Source: JAFAGO01 sp031987605 (GTDB lineage Bacteria > Bacteroidota > Bacteroidia > Flavobacteriales > Weeksellaceae). Taken from it: 64,000 bases of DNA. The DNA is taken from the NCBI GenBank assembly GCA_031987605.1, contig DALZZF010000007.1:62001-126000 (forward strand), read 5' to 3'. The notes below the pieces were generated by a model. The model made no database searches, had not been told where the DNA came from, and saw only the letters and a program-made list of their open reading frames with translations. The position numbers were made by a program, and so were the translations under genes. This document shows positions 16,844-25,082 of this stretch, piece after piece; the first letter of the stretch is position 1; every line of letters begins with the position of its first letter.

Positions 16844-17205
16844 GCTGTTAGCGTCTCTAAAAAGAGAATTTAGATTTCTTCGAAATGACAAACGTTGCGT
16901 TTAAGGGATTTTTTATTTTTTTAGCATTGTTGTCCGATAAAAAAAAATAAACAAATCGAAAAACGCAATATTAATAGGATAAATAAACAGGTCGCTCCTC
17001 TGGAGCTTTGTTTTCACGGGCTAATTTTTTTTCTATTAACAGTAAATCCCAATGGGATTAATACCGAGCTCCATTGGAGCTAACTGTTAATAGGAATAGT
17101 CGTTCCCATAATTAGAGCTCCAAAGGAGCGACCTGTTCATTTTATTTCTAATTTTTATCGGACAACGATGTTTTTTTTAAATATGAAATTATCAAATGAC
17201 CTCAA
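16844..17205. repeat. Dispersed repeat A, copy 2, split by a MITE
   Basis: Left part 16844-16914 (CTGTTAGCGTCTCTAAAAAG… ATGACAAACGTTGCG) and right part 17180-17205 (ATATGAAATTATCAAATGAC, then CTCAA) match repeat A at 14249-14468 and 59132-59313. The middle is displaced by a separate element (16924-17170). Its left end is cut off at the chaN start codon. Confidence 0.6.
16924..17170. mobile_element. MITE-like non-autonomous element, copy 1
   Basis: About 247 bp with 15-bp perfect terminal inverted repeats, GTTGTCCGATAAAAA (16929-16943) and TTTTTATCGGACAAC (17152-17166). It is flanked by a 9-bp direct repeat TTTTTTTTA (16915-16923 and 17171-17179). Inside are a second inverted pair (ACAGGTCGCTCCTCTGGAGC / AGCTCCAAAGGAGCGACCTG) and palindromes of the GCTCCATTGGAGC type, so the whole element can fold into a long hairpin. 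It has no open frame, so it depends on a transposase elsewhere. A second copy is at 38391-38617. This copy has an extra AATCCCAATGGGATT palindrome. Confidence 0.85.
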
Positions 17206-17249
17206 AAATTATATCCTTAAAAAACGAATGCATTCATTAAATAAAAACC

Positions 17250-17302
17250 ATTTTCTGAGGCTCTATAAAAAATTTCGGTAAAATTTTAAATAGGCTCTAA
17301 GC
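17250..17302. repeat. Dispersed repeat B, copy 2 (inverted fragment)
   Basis: Read on the minus strand this is CTTAGAGCCTATTTAAAA… CCTCAGAAAA, homologous over about 52 bp to 6204-6256. It ends 8 bp from the hmuS stop codon. Confidence 0.55.
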
Positions 17303-17309
17303 TTGCCAA

Positions 17310-18338
17310 TTATTTTTTCAGTTCCTCAATCAAATCTTTCCATTCCTGAAGTTCCGGAATTCCAGGTTTTCTCTTCCCGAAAAACTGTACAATAAAATCC
17401 CCTTCTTTATTGAATACTTCAACAGCTGTAACGTCGCCGTCTTCCGTTGGTTTTTTCACAATCCATGTTTCGGCGATTTTGGTCGTTTCCAAATGCAGGT
17501 TAAAGTCCGGATCCATCACATTAAACCATTGCTGATGCCAAAGCGTTTTCTTTACTTCTCCGGTGTGAATCTGGATAATTCCTCTATTGCCCACAAAAAC
17601 CATAATCGGGATGTGTTTTTCAGAAGCATCTTCCAGAAGATTCACCACTTTGGAATTGTCAATTTTTTCGGTAAAACCTTCAGGAGCAAGTCGTAACGCC
17701 TGCGTTCTGCTTAGTCCGAATTTTTTGGTGATGGCGAAGAAATCGTGTGTATCTTTAAGGTTTTTCCATGCTTCCCGGAATCCTTCCACATCAATTTCAG
17801 AATCGGGTTTTTCGGCAGGTTTTGGTGTGATAGTTTCTGTGGTAATCGCAAGATTCTGATCGTCTGCTTTATATTTTTCGGTTAATGCATCAAACGCATC
17901 TGCATTGCTGTCTTTGGTAAGGTAGATTTTGTGCAATGCCAAACCGTCTTTTCCAAAAAACTGCAAACTTTTGCGATCGCCTTCAACTACAGAAAAAGCA
18001 TATTTCCAGGCGTTGAGGAAAATTCTTAAATCAATATCTTCTCCTACAAAAAGCTGCGCATGAGGACCACTGAAATCAGGGTTCAGATAAATCCCTTTTC
18101 GTTCATGTACACATTCGTCATTTCTGGTAAGTGCCATAACTTTTCCCAGCGTTTCCACTTCCTGTAAGATATTGGCGAATTCAGGTTTCAAAACGGTTAC
18201 GCCTTCTCCAATTCCGGTTGCGAGCAATTCCGCTTCGGAAACGCCCAATTCCTGTGCAGCATTTCTAATTCTGATTCGTGGGTTTTCGGCTTTCATTGCC
18301 TCCCATTTTCCTTTAAGATTACTGAGTATGGTATCCAT
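17310..18338 (-). CDS. hmuS: Hemin-degrading / heme-trafficking factor HmuS (HemS/ChuS family)
   Basis: 342 residues, the normal HemS length, formed of two related halves (about 1-165 and 185-342). Each begins with a helical 'RIRNAAQELGVSEAEL' or 'DFFAITKKFGLSRTQAL' segment and ends with a beta region (SLQFFGKDG, FIVQFFGKR). HemS-family proteins bind heme in the cytosol; ChuS and relatives open the ring to release iron. It is the last gene of the heme operon, 21 bp after the methyltransferase gene. Confidence 0.93.
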   Translation of the reverse strand: MDTILSNLKGKWEAMKAENPRIRIRNAAQELGVSEAELLATGIGEGVTVLKPEFANILQEVETLGKVMALTRNDECVHERKGIYLNPDFSGPHAQLFVGEDIDLRIFLNAWKYAFSVVEGDRKSLQFFGKDGLALHKIYLTKDSNADAFDALTEKYKADDQNLAITTETITPKPAEKPDSEIDVEGFREAWKNLKDTHDFFAITKKFGLSRTQALRLAPEGFTEKIDNSKVVNLLEDASEKHIPIMVFVGNRGIIQIHTGEVKKTLWHQQWFNVMDPDFNLHLETTKIAETWIVKKPTEDGDVTAVEVFNKEGDFIVQFFGKRKPGIPELQEWKDLIEELKK

Positions 18339-18359
18339 ATTAGATTATTTTTATTAAAA

Positions 18360-19013
18360 TTATTTTGTGATGTTTAAAACCACGAATTCTCTTTCGATCA
18401 TTTCGCCGGTTTTGCTTTTTACCTGGTCTTTTTTTGTACTCTTCAGTACTTTTTTAAATCCTGAATCTACAAGTAAATGCTCTATTTCTGCCTGAGACCA
18501 GATATTAAATCCATATCTGGTAAAAGGTATTTTCCTCAAAGTATTTTCCTCGAGAAGGGTCAGAATAAATGATCCGTTATCTTTTAAAACACGGTGAATT
18601 TCCGTCAGAAAGCTCACCGGATTTTTCCAAAAATAGAGCGTATTGACCGTAAAAATTCTGTCAAAAGATCTTTCTTCAAAAGGGATTTTTTCTCCATCGT
18701 AGAGAATGAAACCGGCCACATTATTTTTTATGAAATTCTGATTGATGCGCTTAGCTTCCTGATGCATGGTTTCTGAAATCTCCAGCCCCGTATATCGAAT
18801 ATTCTCCGCAGCATCCAAGATCTCTTTCAGATGAAGAGCATTTCCGTGACCGATCTCCAGAATATGGTCTCCGGGACGGATTTTCATGGCGACAATGCTT
18901 TCCAGTGTCATCCGGATATTGCTTTCATTCATCATTTCCGCAACCCGTTTACCGAAATCTCCGCTGGGGCAGGAAAGCTGTTCTGCAAGTGTTTTTAAAT
19001 CTTTTTCATCCAT
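18360..19013 (-). CDS. Class I SAM-dependent methyltransferase in the heme operon
   Basis: 217 residues from the ATG at 19013; a TTG six codons upstream would overlap hmuV and is less likely. The Rossmann motif I is DHILEIGHGNALHL, followed by YTGLEISETMHQEA, the DRIFTVNTLYFWKNP stretch (UbiE/Methyltransf_11 style) and RVLKDNGSFILTL. It is soluble. It is placed between hmuV and hmuS with 7 and 21 bp gaps, so it is surely co-transcribed with heme uptake. Its substrate is unknown. A role in heme-derived product modification is only inference. It is unrelated to the radical-SAM ChuW/HutW enzymes of other heme operons. Confidence 0.88.
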   Translation of the reverse strand: MDEKDLKTLAEQLSCPSGDFGKRVAEMMNESNIRMTLESIVAMKIRPGDHILEIGHGNALHLKEILDAAENIRYTGLEISETMHQEAKRINQNFIKNNVAGFILYDGEKIPFEERSFDRIFTVNTLYFWKNPVSFLTEIHRVLKDNGSFILTLLEENTLRKIPFTRYGFNIWSQAEIEHLLVDSGFKKVLKSTKKDQVKSKTGEMIEREFVVLNITK

Positions 19014-19020
19014 GATAGTG

Positions 19021-19803
19021 CTACTTTCCAAAAATAATTAAAGGTTTTTGATTGACCGGGTTTTTACAGACCGTACATGGAAAATTATAGGCTTCTTCTA
19101 TGATCTGCGGCTGAAAAACTTCGGTCGGTTTTCCTTCGGCTAAGAGCTTGCCGCCTTTCATCAGAAAAATGCGGTCTGCAAATTCAGACGCGAGATTCAG
19201 ATCGTGAAGAACCACAATTGCGGCGTTTCCTTTTTCTACAAAATGGCGGATCATGTGCAATGTTTTGTATTGATGCCGAACATCGAGATTATTAAGCGGT
19301 TCATCCAGAAACATCAGCTTTTTTTCTACTGAATTTTCCAGCTGAACGAATGCTCGCGCCAAATGTACACGCTGTTTTTCACCTCCGGAAAGCGTATTGT
19401 AGTTTCTTTTTCTGAAATGAAGAATATCGGTTTCTTTCATCATTTTTTCAGTGATTTCCAGATCTTCAGTATTCGGTTCGGAATCGAAATACGGGTAACG
19501 CCCCATCAGCACAACATCTTCTACCAAAAGTGGAATATCGTTGGAATTATGCTGCGAAAATTTGGATTTGTGAACGGAAAGTTCCGTGATTTTCCATTTC
19601 GGAAGCGGAATTTCTTTCACCAATATTTTATTGCGTTCTTTACTTTCCAGTTCGTTGGCAAGAAGATTCAGAAAGCTTGATTTTCCGGCACCATTTGGTC
19701 CGGCAATCGCAATTAAATCACCATCCTTCACGCCAATATTCAAATCCTTGAGAATGGAAACCTTGTTGGAGGAATAAGATATGGAAGACGCTTCAAGAAT
19801 CAT
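19021..19803 (-). CDS. hmuV: Heme ABC transporter ATP-binding protein HmuV
   Basis: 260 residues. Walker A GPNGAGKSS (35-43), signature LSGGEKQR (138-145), Walker B LMFLDEP (163-169), D-loop NNLD and H-loop VVLHDLN are all present, so the ATPase should be active. The FepC/HmuV-type subfamily is shown by the ILHFRKRNYNTLSGGE region and by the FecCD permease encoded just upstream. Its start overlaps the hmuU stop by 4 bp (ATGA), which indicates translational coupling. Confidence 0.94.
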   Translation of the reverse strand: MILEASSISYSSNKVSILKDLNIGVKDGDLIAIAGPNGAGKSSFLNLLANELESKERNKILVKEIPLPKWKITELSVHKSKFSQHNSNDIPLLVEDVVLMGRYPYFDSEPNTEDLEITEKMMKETDILHFRKRNYNTLSGGEKQRVHLARAFVQLENSVEKKLMFLDEPLNNLDVRHQYKTLHMIRHFVEKGNAAIVVLHDLNLASEFADRIFLMKGGKLLAEGKPTEVFQPQIIEEAYNFPCTVCKNPVNQKPLIIFGK

Positions 19804-20840
19804 TGCATGGATTTTTTATATTTCATTAAAATTGCGATAAACACCGGTCCTCCCATTAATGCTGTAATAATCCCGATCGGAAGTTCTGCAGGCGGCATTA
19901 ACGTTCTGCTGAATGTATCGGCCAACAATAATAAAATGCTTCCAAAAATGGCAGACAAAGGCAGGATGTACTGATAATCGGAACGGAATAAAAACCGAAG
20001 AATATATGGAACAATGATTCCCACAAAACCGATAGTTCCTGAAAAGGCAACGCAAACACCCGTCATTAAAGCCACCAGAAACATAATTTTTTTCTTGGCG
20101 GATTCTACATTAATTCCCAAATGTTGAGCTTCTTTTTCACCCAACATCATGGCGTTTAATGTTTTCCCTTTTCCTAATAAAAAAATGAAACTGAGAAGCA
20201 TAATTACGGTAAGAATTCCGTTTTTTGTCCATGTTGCGGCAGCCAGACTTCCGAGATTCCAAAAGGTGAGATCGCGCAACTGATTATCTTTTGCAATGAA
20301 AATTAAAAATCCGGTTACGGAAAATCCTATCGCCGTCATCGCTACTCCTGTAAGCAGCATGATGACAACATTGGTTTTCCCGGAACTGGTGGCAATTTTA
20401 TACACCAGAATCATGGCAATCATGGCTCCGAAAAAAGCAGAAAAACTCACTAATGAACTGCTGACAATCTCTGGCAGATGATCGCGAAACTCATTCCCCA
20501 AAACAATGGCAATCGCCGCCATTAAAGTAGCACCGGCATTCAATCCTATTAAATCTCCTGTTGCCAGAGGATTTTTGAACATGCCCTGAAGCAGCGTTCC
20601 CGAAAAAGCCAGCATGCTCCCGATAAGAACTGCCATAACGATTCGGGCGGAACGAACATCCCAGATGATATATTTTTCGCCGGGCTGAAGTTGCTGAGGA
20701 TTCTGCAAAAATTTCAGAAATACTTCGTATGCATTTCCACTTTGAAACTGGTAAACTCCACTGCCCAGAGAAAAAACGCAGGCAGCAACAAGCAATATCA
20801 GCAACATCGTAATCCAATAAAAAAGTGGGATTTTCTTCAT
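19800..20840 (-). CDS. hmuU: Heme ABC transporter permease HmuU (FecCD family)
   Basis: 346 residues, very hydrophobic, with about nine or ten membrane helices from residue 8 onward. FecCD signatures are RSARIVMAVLIGSMLAFSGT, LLQGMFKNPLATGDLIGLNAG and the C-terminal VGIIVPYILRFLF…LPIGIITALMGGPVFI. The EA-loop region near GEKEAQHLGI would contact HmuV. It is located between the binding protein HmuT and ATPase HmuV genes. Confidence 0.94.
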   Translation of the reverse strand: MKKIPLFYWITMLLILLVAACVFSLGSGVYQFQSGNAYEVFLKFLQNPQQLQPGEKYIIWDVRSARIVMAVLIGSMLAFSGTLLQGMFKNPLATGDLIGLNAGATLMAAIAIVLGNEFRDHLPEIVSSSLVSFSAFFGAMIAMILVYKIATSSGKTNVVIMLLTGVAMTAIGFSVTGFLIFIAKDNQLRDLTFWNLGSLAAATWTKNGILTVIMLLSFIFLLGKGKTLNAMMLGEKEAQHLGINVESAKKKIMFLVALMTGVCVAFSGTIGFVGIIVPYILRFLFRSDYQYILPLSAIFGSILLLLADTFSRTLMPPAELPIGIITALMGGPVFIAILMKYKKSMQ

Positions 20841-20861
20841 TCCTGGAAAAAGGGGAAAGTT

Positions 20862-21743
20862 TTATTGAGCGTTTTCAGTTAAAAGTTGATTCAAAGACAA
20901 TGCAGCCTGACCAAGTCTCGGACCGAAACTGGACATCAAACCTCCATCCATTGCGATAATTCTTTTATTTTTTCCGGCATTGGTTTGTGCTACTCCCGGA
21001 GTTTTCAGTACGCCATCAATTCCGCCGGCACTTTGTAAACCATCGGTGAAAAACAGCAGCACATCCGGATTATACTGTACCAACGCTTCCGGAGTTAGGG
21101 GTTTGAAACTTTCAAAATCATTTACGGCATTTTCTCCGTTAGCCAAGGTAATCAAACTGTACATCGGTGTATTTTTTCCGGCAACCATCAGCATATTTCC
21201 TCTTGCATAGATAAAAAGTACTTTTGGTTTTTTAGCAATCGGTTTGATTTTGGCGAGGTCTTCATCAATTTTGGTATAAAGATTTTTATAATCGGTGTTT
21301 CCAAGTGCGGTGGCGATTTGCTCAATGAGTTTTTTCGTTCCGTCCACGGAATATTCCTGTTTGAACAGTTCAGTTTTGATTCCTGATTCCTGAATTTTTT
21401 TCATCAGTTCGGGATTGATGTCATTTTCTGATCCGAAAATCAGGGTTGGATTCAAAGCCATAATCGGTTCAATTGTCATGGTTCTTACATGTCCCAGATC
21501 TTTTGCTTTCTCTTTAAGAGATTGGGGAAATGTACTGGTAACATCGGTTCCGATGATTTCGTTTTCGTAGCCCAAAGCACTGATGATTTCGGTAATTCCG
21601 CCGCTTAAGGAAACTATTTTCTGATTGGAGATTTTATTTTCAGTAGCGGGAGTTTCCTGAGCTGTTGTGGTATTGGCCTCTTTTTTACAAGCCACAACCA
21701 TTAATAATAATGCCGGAAGAAATAGGGTTTTTAGGGTTTTCAT
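20862..21743 (-). CDS. hmuT: Heme/hemin ABC transporter substrate-binding lipoprotein HmuT
   Basis: 293 residues. A lipoprotein signal ends at Cys19 (LLLMVVAC|KKE). The class III periplasmic-binding fold begins KIVSLSGGITEIISALGY, continues with MTIEPIMALNPTLIF and ends with MDGGLMSSFGPRLGQAAL. The conserved family Tyr/His heme ligands cannot be assigned with certainty here. It should deliver heme to HmuU. It is 21 bp upstream of hmuU and 30 bp downstream of hmuY. Confidence 0.93.
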   Translation of the reverse strand: MKTLKTLFLPALLLMVVACKKEANTTTAQETPATENKISNQKIVSLSGGITEIISALGYENEIIGTDVTSTFPQSLKEKAKDLGHVRTMTIEPIMALNPTLIFGSENDINPELMKKIQESGIKTELFKQEYSVDGTKKLIEQIATALGNTDYKNLYTKIDEDLAKIKPIAKKPKVLFIYARGNMLMVAGKNTPMYSLITLANGENAVNDFESFKPLTPEALVQYNPDVLLFFTDGLQSAGGIDGVLKTPGVAQTNAGKNKRIIAMDGGLMSSFGPRLGQAALSLNQLLTENAQ

Positions 21744-21773
21744 AAATAATGTTTTATTTGGAATTGTTTTTAT

Positions 21774-22853
21774 CTAAAGAGGTTTGTATTCAAATTCAGG
21801 ATGTCCGCGAACGCCATCATCACTTTTAATTTTATTGAATTTTATTTTAAAATAAAGACCATCCGGATCTTTCAGGATGTAGAAACGATTTCCGTTCATA
21901 CTTCCACCACCGGGTCCCAATGTTCTCCAGTTTCCGCCAATGGTTCTCTGATCCTGCTGAAATTTTGAAGCATCCACATCTTCCAGCTTGAAATTATTAT
22001 AGGCTTCCGTTGCACTACTACCATCCGTAATAATGATTTCGTAGGCAGATGCACCGGCCAAAACATTATCAATCACAAAATCCGAATAGATATAGGTTCC
22101 GGATCCTTCAATAATATTTACAAAAACTGTAAAACAGATGTCCCATTTTGTTTTTTCCGGCTGTACATCAACTTCGGACTGATTCACCATGCTGAAAAAT
22201 GCAAAATTATAATCCGGTTTTTTGGAAATAATGTATTCATGATGAGTGGTTTCATTCAGTCGTGCATATTTAATTTTATAACCATTCCCGTTACGCACAA
22301 TCTGAACTTTCATCCATCCTCTGGAATCGCCTCCTGTAATTACGGAACCATCCGGAATTTCGCCGGTATAGGTTTCTTTTCCCATATTCACAAGATATAC
22401 GCCGTTCTCGGAATCGTTTTCACTGATTTCTGCGATTGCCGTGTAACCTGTGTTGTAATGCCCCGTTACATCATCCACATAAATGGTATTGGTAGGAACA
22501 AAATTAGCCACCTGAACTTTGGTCATTAAATCGGCAACGGAAGATTCGGTAACGGCATCAATATTGGTAGCTCCATCAATTTTGCCGGCTGCCATCAAAC
22601 AGGAAGTGTTCAAAATTACTTTAAATTCATCTCCGGAATAAAAACCGAGATCCCATTTTGTTCTTTTGGTAATGGTGGATTCTCCTGTACTCAAATCAAT
22701 CCAAACCTGATTGGGTTCTGCTGCTCCACCAATTTCGGGATTTACAATAGCTCCTTCGGATGGTGCTACAGGTACAGGAGTTTCGTCATCCTTGAGACAG
22801 GACTGGAAAATGAGTACACTTAGAATGGAAAATGCTAAAAATATATTTTTCAT
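21774..22853 (-). CDS. hmuY: HmuY family lipoprotein (heme-binding hemophore-like), two-unit form
   Basis: 359 residues from the ATG at 22853, which gives a lipobox ending at Cys19 (LIFQSC); the longer frame from 22907 is rejected because it overlaps hmuR. Two HmuY-type strand motifs are visible, KWDLGF (66-71) and KWDICF (236-241), about 170 residues apart, so the protein is larger than the about 216-residue P. gingivalis HmuY. A His pair lies in ETTHHEYII (204-205). It starts 13 bp after hmuR, the classical hmuRY order. Its likely job is to capture heme at the cell surface and hand it to HmuR. Confidence 0.88.
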   Translation of the reverse strand: MKNIFLAFSILSVLIFQSCLKDDETPVPVAPSEGAIVNPEIGGAAEPNQVWIDLSTGESTITKRTKWDLGFYSGDEFKVILNTSCLMAAGKIDGATNIDAVTESSVADLMTKVQVANFVPTNTIYVDDVTGHYNTGYTAIAEISENDSENGVYLVNMGKETYTGEIPDGSVITGGDSRGWMKVQIVRNGNGYKIKYARLNETTHHEYIISKKPDYNFAFFSMVNQSEVDVQPEKTKWDICFTVFVNIIEGSGTYIYSDFVIDNVLAGASAYEIIITDGSSATEAYNNFKLEDVDASKFQQDQRTIGGNWRTLGPGGGSMNGNRFYILKDPDGLYFKIKFNKIKSDDGVRGHPEFEYKPL

Positions 22854-22866
22854 TTCTGAGATTTTT

Positions 22867-24987
22867 TTAAAAATTATAAATAAGTCTGGCAAAATAACTT
22901 CTGCCATAGAAATAATTCTGAGTTGCTGTTGCGGTAGAATGTGCGCTGCCTGGCGATAAAGTGTTTACAAGGTCGGTTACATTAAAAATATTTTTAATCC
23001 CAGCTGCAATTTCAATATGATTATTGAAAAAAGGCTGGGACACGGTGAAATTCATCATGCTGTAATCGCCAATTTTTCCTACACGGAATGTTGCATTTCC
23101 CTGAACATCTTCTTCCATAATGATTTGTCGGTTTTTCCCGGAATATTTGTAAAATAGGGCGAATAGCGTTCCGAAATTCATTTTATAGCTGGCGGAAGCA
23201 TTGACTTCCGGATAGAAAAAATAATCGTTTGGAGAAACTTCTCCTCTTGGCCCAATCAGTTCTTTTGAAATTCCCATTAAAGAAACGCCGGAATTAAAAA
23301 GAAAACTGTTTTTCTTATACTGGAAACCTCCGGAAAACAGATAGGAGCTGTAATTATTAAGATTAATATAGGTAAGCTGAAGCGGACTGAAATTAATGAT
23401 GGTGGATTCAATTCGGTTTTTCACTTCAAGGTACATTGCCGAAGCACTGAAGGAAATATTTTCACTATCTTTCTTAGCATTAAAATCATAAAAAATCCCT
23501 GCGGAATAACCGGTTTCCGGATTCAAATTTTCATTTCCGCGAATATCGTGATTATTGTCCACCATAAAAGTGTAGAGTTCATCATAAGTTGGGAAACGGT
23601 TTGCGGAACCGGCAATGATTCTCAGATATGAATTTTTGGTCATATCCCATTTTCCGGTTAAAGAGAAATTATACTGCTCATCAAATTTATCACTCAACGC
23701 AAGACGAAATCCCGGACGAAGTGAAATTATAGGTGTAATTTGCCACTCTGCCGAAATAAAATTGGCATAATTGAATACTTTTTTCTTCAGATCTAATCCA
23801 TTATTATTTCCTAATGCGTACGGGCTTGCAAAACCACTGGTATGATCGAGTTCGTAACCCAACTGAAAATTAAAAACAGAGTTGTTTAAGAAATTACTGA
23901 ACATTCCTCTGGAATAATACACGGAAGTATCGTAATACTTTAATTTTTCTTTTCTTGAAACTTCCTGTCTTTCGGGAACATAGTATGTATAGTTCTGATA
24001 TTCTCTGGTTTGGGTTTGATAGGAGAAATCTCCAGTATAGTTCACATGACCAAAATTGGTTTGAACATTCAGTTGATGCAACCATCTTTTTGTAAAATAA
24101 TCGCGATCTACTGCGTAATATGTTTTGTTGCCGCCTTCAAAAGACTTTACCGTTATGAGCGGATTACGATAGTTAATTTCTTCATTTAAAAGATTAAGTT
24201 TATAGAAAATACTCGTTTTATTTTTGGTGTATTTTATAATCGCATTGCCATTCACCTGATCTTTGGGTTGCCATTCGTATCCTCTTTTTCCATCATTATT
24301 TTCATTGAAATACCGGTACCCGTTTTGTTTACCTTTGAATCCCTGAAAATCATTATGGTTGATATCTGCGGAAATATACCAGTTTTTGTCGATATTATAA
24401 CCTAAATTCAGAGTCTGGATATGTCTTCCGTTTCCTTTTCTGTACCAATCATAATCTTTTCCTACGGTTTCTTCCTGTAAAAGAACGTTTCCGAAAAACT
24501 TTTTTGAAGAACTCTTTTTGGTGATGATGTTGATTACTCCTACTACGGCATTATTTCCATATTCCACCCCCATAGATCCTTTTACGATTTCAATTCTTTC
24601 AATATTATTGAGACTGATTTTGGTAAGATCCATTATATTTCCCAAACCCTGATCGTTTACCACAGGAATATTATCAATCAATACTTTTGTATACTCACCT
24701 CCCAATCCTAAAATATTTGCCTGCGAATCTCCCGAACCAGAATTGGGTACAATCATCATATTCAGATTCTGGTTGAGCACTTCGGCAACATTCGTAGCGG
24801 CCATATTTTTTATCTGTGCCTGATCGATTACTTCTACTTTATAAATGGATTTATCAATTGACTGTGGGCTAAACTGCCCTGTTACAACCACTTCATCGAT
24901 ATTTGTCTGGTTGATGGTATCTTTTTTTTGTGCAAAAGCAACATTCAAAACCAGAAAACTCAAAACGCTCATTGTTTTCTTATTCAT
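22867..24987 (-). CDS. hmuR: TonB-dependent heme receptor HmuR-like
   Basis: 706 residues from the ATG at 24987; an ATG six codons upstream lies in the promoter. The signal peptide ends SFLVLNVAFAQ. The plug carries a TonB-box-like EVVVTG and IERIEIVKGSMGVEYGNNAV with VINIITKK. The barrel follows and ends in the aromatic YFARLIYNF. A FPTYDELY…ENLNPETGY segment resembles the FRAP/NPDL heme-receptor region. It is the first gene of the heme operon, with a -7 box 15 bp upstream and a Fur-like palindrome behind that. Confidence 0.9.
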   Translation of the reverse strand: MNKKTMSVLSFLVLNVAFAQKKDTINQTNIDEVVVTGQFSPQSIDKSIYKVEVIDQAQIKNMAATNVAEVLNQNLNMMIVPNSGSGDSQANILGLGGEYTKVLIDNIPVVNDQGLGNIMDLTKISLNNIERIEIVKGSMGVEYGNNAVVGVINIITKKSSSKKFFGNVLLQEETVGKDYDWYRKGNGRHIQTLNLGYNIDKNWYISADINHNDFQGFKGKQNGYRYFNENNDGKRGYEWQPKDQVNGNAIIKYTKNKTSIFYKLNLLNEEINYRNPLITVKSFEGGNKTYYAVDRDYFTKRWLHQLNVQTNFGHVNYTGDFSYQTQTREYQNYTYYVPERQEVSRKEKLKYYDTSVYYSRGMFSNFLNNSVFNFQLGYELDHTSGFASPYALGNNNGLDLKKKVFNYANFISAEWQITPIISLRPGFRLALSDKFDEQYNFSLTGKWDMTKNSYLRIIAGSANRFPTYDELYTFMVDNNHDIRGNENLNPETGYSAGIFYDFNAKKDSENISFSASAMYLEVKNRIESTIINFSPLQLTYINLNNYSSYLFSGGFQYKKNSFLFNSGVSLMGISKELIGPRGEVSPNDYFFYPEVNASASYKMNFGTLFALFYKYSGKNRQIIMEEDVQGNATFRVGKIGDYSMMNFTVSQPFFNNHIEIAAGIKNIFNVTDLVNTLSPGSAHSTATATQNYFYGRSYFARLIYNF

Positions 24988-25002
24988 CGAAAAAAATTTT
25001 GC

Positions 25003-25010
25003 CAAAGATA
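25003..25010 (-). promoter_or_regulatory. -7 element of the heme operon
   Basis: On the minus strand TATCTTTG matches TAnnTTTG, 15 nt before the hmuR ATG. The Fur-like box at 25016-25038 lies just upstream of it, over the -33 zone. Confidence 0.65.
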
Positions 25011-25015
25011 AATAT

Positions 25016-25038
25016 TTATTTAGAATGATTAAAAATAA
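25016..25038. promoter_or_regulatory. Fur-like box shared by divergent hmuR and T9SS gene promoters
   Basis: A 23-bp palindrome of the form TTATTTnnAATnATTnnAAATAA (19 of 23 positions symmetric including the centre). It lies between the divergent -7 elements at 25003-25010 (-) and 25045-25052 (+). Similar boxes are at 25946-25968 and 63437-63459, all in front of iron-type genes. Fur as the binding protein is inferred. Confidence 0.6.
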
Positions 25039-25044
25039 TTGTGT

Positions 25045-25052
25045 TAGATTTG
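25045..25052 (+). promoter_or_regulatory. -7 element of the T9SS choice-of-anchor J gene
   Basis: TAGATTTG matches TAnnTTTG, 30 nt before the ATG at 25083. The AGAA of the Fur-like box lies exactly 19 bp upstream. Confidence 0.6.
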
Positions 25053-25082
25053 CAACATCTTAACTTTTCAAAATTGTATAAA

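Noticed and set aside
16844..16891. N-terminal extension of ChaN (16 residues) from an upstream start
   Set aside because: The extension is encoded by repeat A and would bury a normal signal peptide.
16924..17170. Repeated GCTCC…GGAGC units considered as a CRISPR or REP array
   Set aside because: Units are few, unevenly spaced and symmetrical about the element's centre, with terminal inverted repeats and target duplication; a MITE explains them.
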